From Pyrenophora tritici-repentis (lineage: Eukaryota; Ascomycota; Dothideomycetes; Pleosporales; Pleosporaceae): a stretch of DNA of 64,000 bases. The notes beneath the pieces are model-generated. The model saw nothing but the letters and a program-made list of their open reading frames with translations, searched no databases and was not told the DNA's origin. The stretch is from NCBI RefSeq assembly GCF_003171515.1, contig NC_089393.1, positions 2,852,001 to 2,916,000 of the forward strand. Reading direction: 5' to 3'. Each line of letters opens with the position of its first letter. Position 1 is the first letter of the stretch. Position numbers and translations under genes: made by a program. Of the stretch, positions 63,365 through 64,000 are shown piece after piece.

Positions 63365-64000
63365 CCATGCAACCTTCATCGAAGGAGAAGCAGGCGTTTT
63401 TGTCAAAATGGTTGTAATTGGCGCTTGGCGCACTTGCTCTGTGCATTCATTCTTCGGCGTCTGTTATGGTCAATACCCTTACGGCATGCGGACCTTGTAT
63501 GTCTTGGTGTCGCTCTTCTTATGGTTTCATTATCTCCTTAGCCAGGATCTTCGCAAATGCATACTCTCTCTATTGTCGTAGCGGAGGTGCTAGCGCCGGT
63601 GCTGACGCGGGCAACGCAACGCGATTAGCTGAGTCCGTGTATAACGACCGCAAAACATGTATGTAGAAGCACACCTAGTTATTCTTATACATAATTGTAT
63701 ATCTATTATTACCATGATGATTCGCCTTTCAGTGTAAGCTGCATGTCTGAAACGCCTAGCCACCATAGTAATGATGTCGAACCTTGGAGTAAAATATGGG
63801 TTGAAACCAAGCGCTATACCTTGCTTATATCTGGAGCAGGACTGTGTCCATTTCTCCAAGTGGCACCGTCCAGTTTTGCTGTGGTGATCTGCTTCTACAG
63901 GCACTGTCTAGATCAAATGGTCATGCTGCATGCACGAAGTGTGACGCTCATATTGGGTGGCTTTATATGAGATTTGGTTTACTACGACTAATACCGATAC
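63365..64000. other. window edge, no confident gene
   Basis: A reading frame from about 63372 to 63666 (MQPSSKEKQAFLSKW, stop, then LALGALALCIHSSASVMV...) looks partly like a signal-bearing small protein but has an internal TAA. The rest is unexplained. Confidence 0.35.

Overview
The window looks like nuclear DNA of a filamentous ascomycete, most likely a dothideomycete (Pleosporales-like). The evidence is many short GT-AG introns (about 45-60 bp) with CTAAC-type branch points, typical Pezizomycotina families (DUF3176, Zn2Cys6 regulator, F-box proteins, STAND-type N-terminal domains, Pga1), and widely spaced genes on both strands. No prokaryotic, organellar or viral sequence was recognised. 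Exon structures were worked out by hand from reading frame, splice sites and remembered family sequences; no search was run.

The left part (about 0.3-29 kb) is mostly a conserved housekeeping block: a WW-domain protein, two F-box-type proteins, a plasma-membrane H+-ATPase (pma), an aldo-keto reductase, the U2 snRNP splicing factor CUS1/SF3B2, an RS-rich nuclear protein, the second-largest subunit of RNA polymerase III (RPC2), a small F-box-like protein, Pga1 of the GPI-anchor pathway, and alpha-tubulin. Pga1 and tubulin are divergently transcribed. A 128-bp hAT-type MITE lies between the second F-box gene and pma.

The middle part (about 29-51 kb) is accessory: an AT-rich, gene-poor stretch, a broken gene combining a SERAC1-like domain with a fungal membrane-associated C-terminal region, two possible distant paralogues of an unknown family, a secreted NucA/NucB-type nuclease, an NTF2/SnoaL-like protein, a small probable mitochondrial protein, a DUF3176 membrane protein, a TDP2-like phosphodiesterase, a nucleotidyltransferase-fold protein, several unknown membrane proteins and a secreted heme-thiolate peroxygenase.

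The right part (about 51-64 kb) has been shaped by transposition. A structurally complete hAT element (53501-56632, perfect 8-bp target duplication, intact transposase frame) sits between a degenerate sugar transporter and a degenerate Zn2Cys6 regulator that point away from each other, probably the remains of a divergent regulator/transporter pair. Further on, a second copy of the MITE family has inserted into an exon of a STAND-type N-domain/ankyrin/transmembrane gene; the frame reads through if the element and one target duplication are left out. Two small genes end the window.

The most notable results are the complete hAT element, the MITE family with one insertion that can be dated relative to its host gene, and the fact that both genes resembling fungal allorecognition or NLR components are broken. 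I found no convincing new multi-gene system; the pair of unknown paralogues and the SERAC1-like gene with a replaced catalytic motif are the best leads for undescribed biology.
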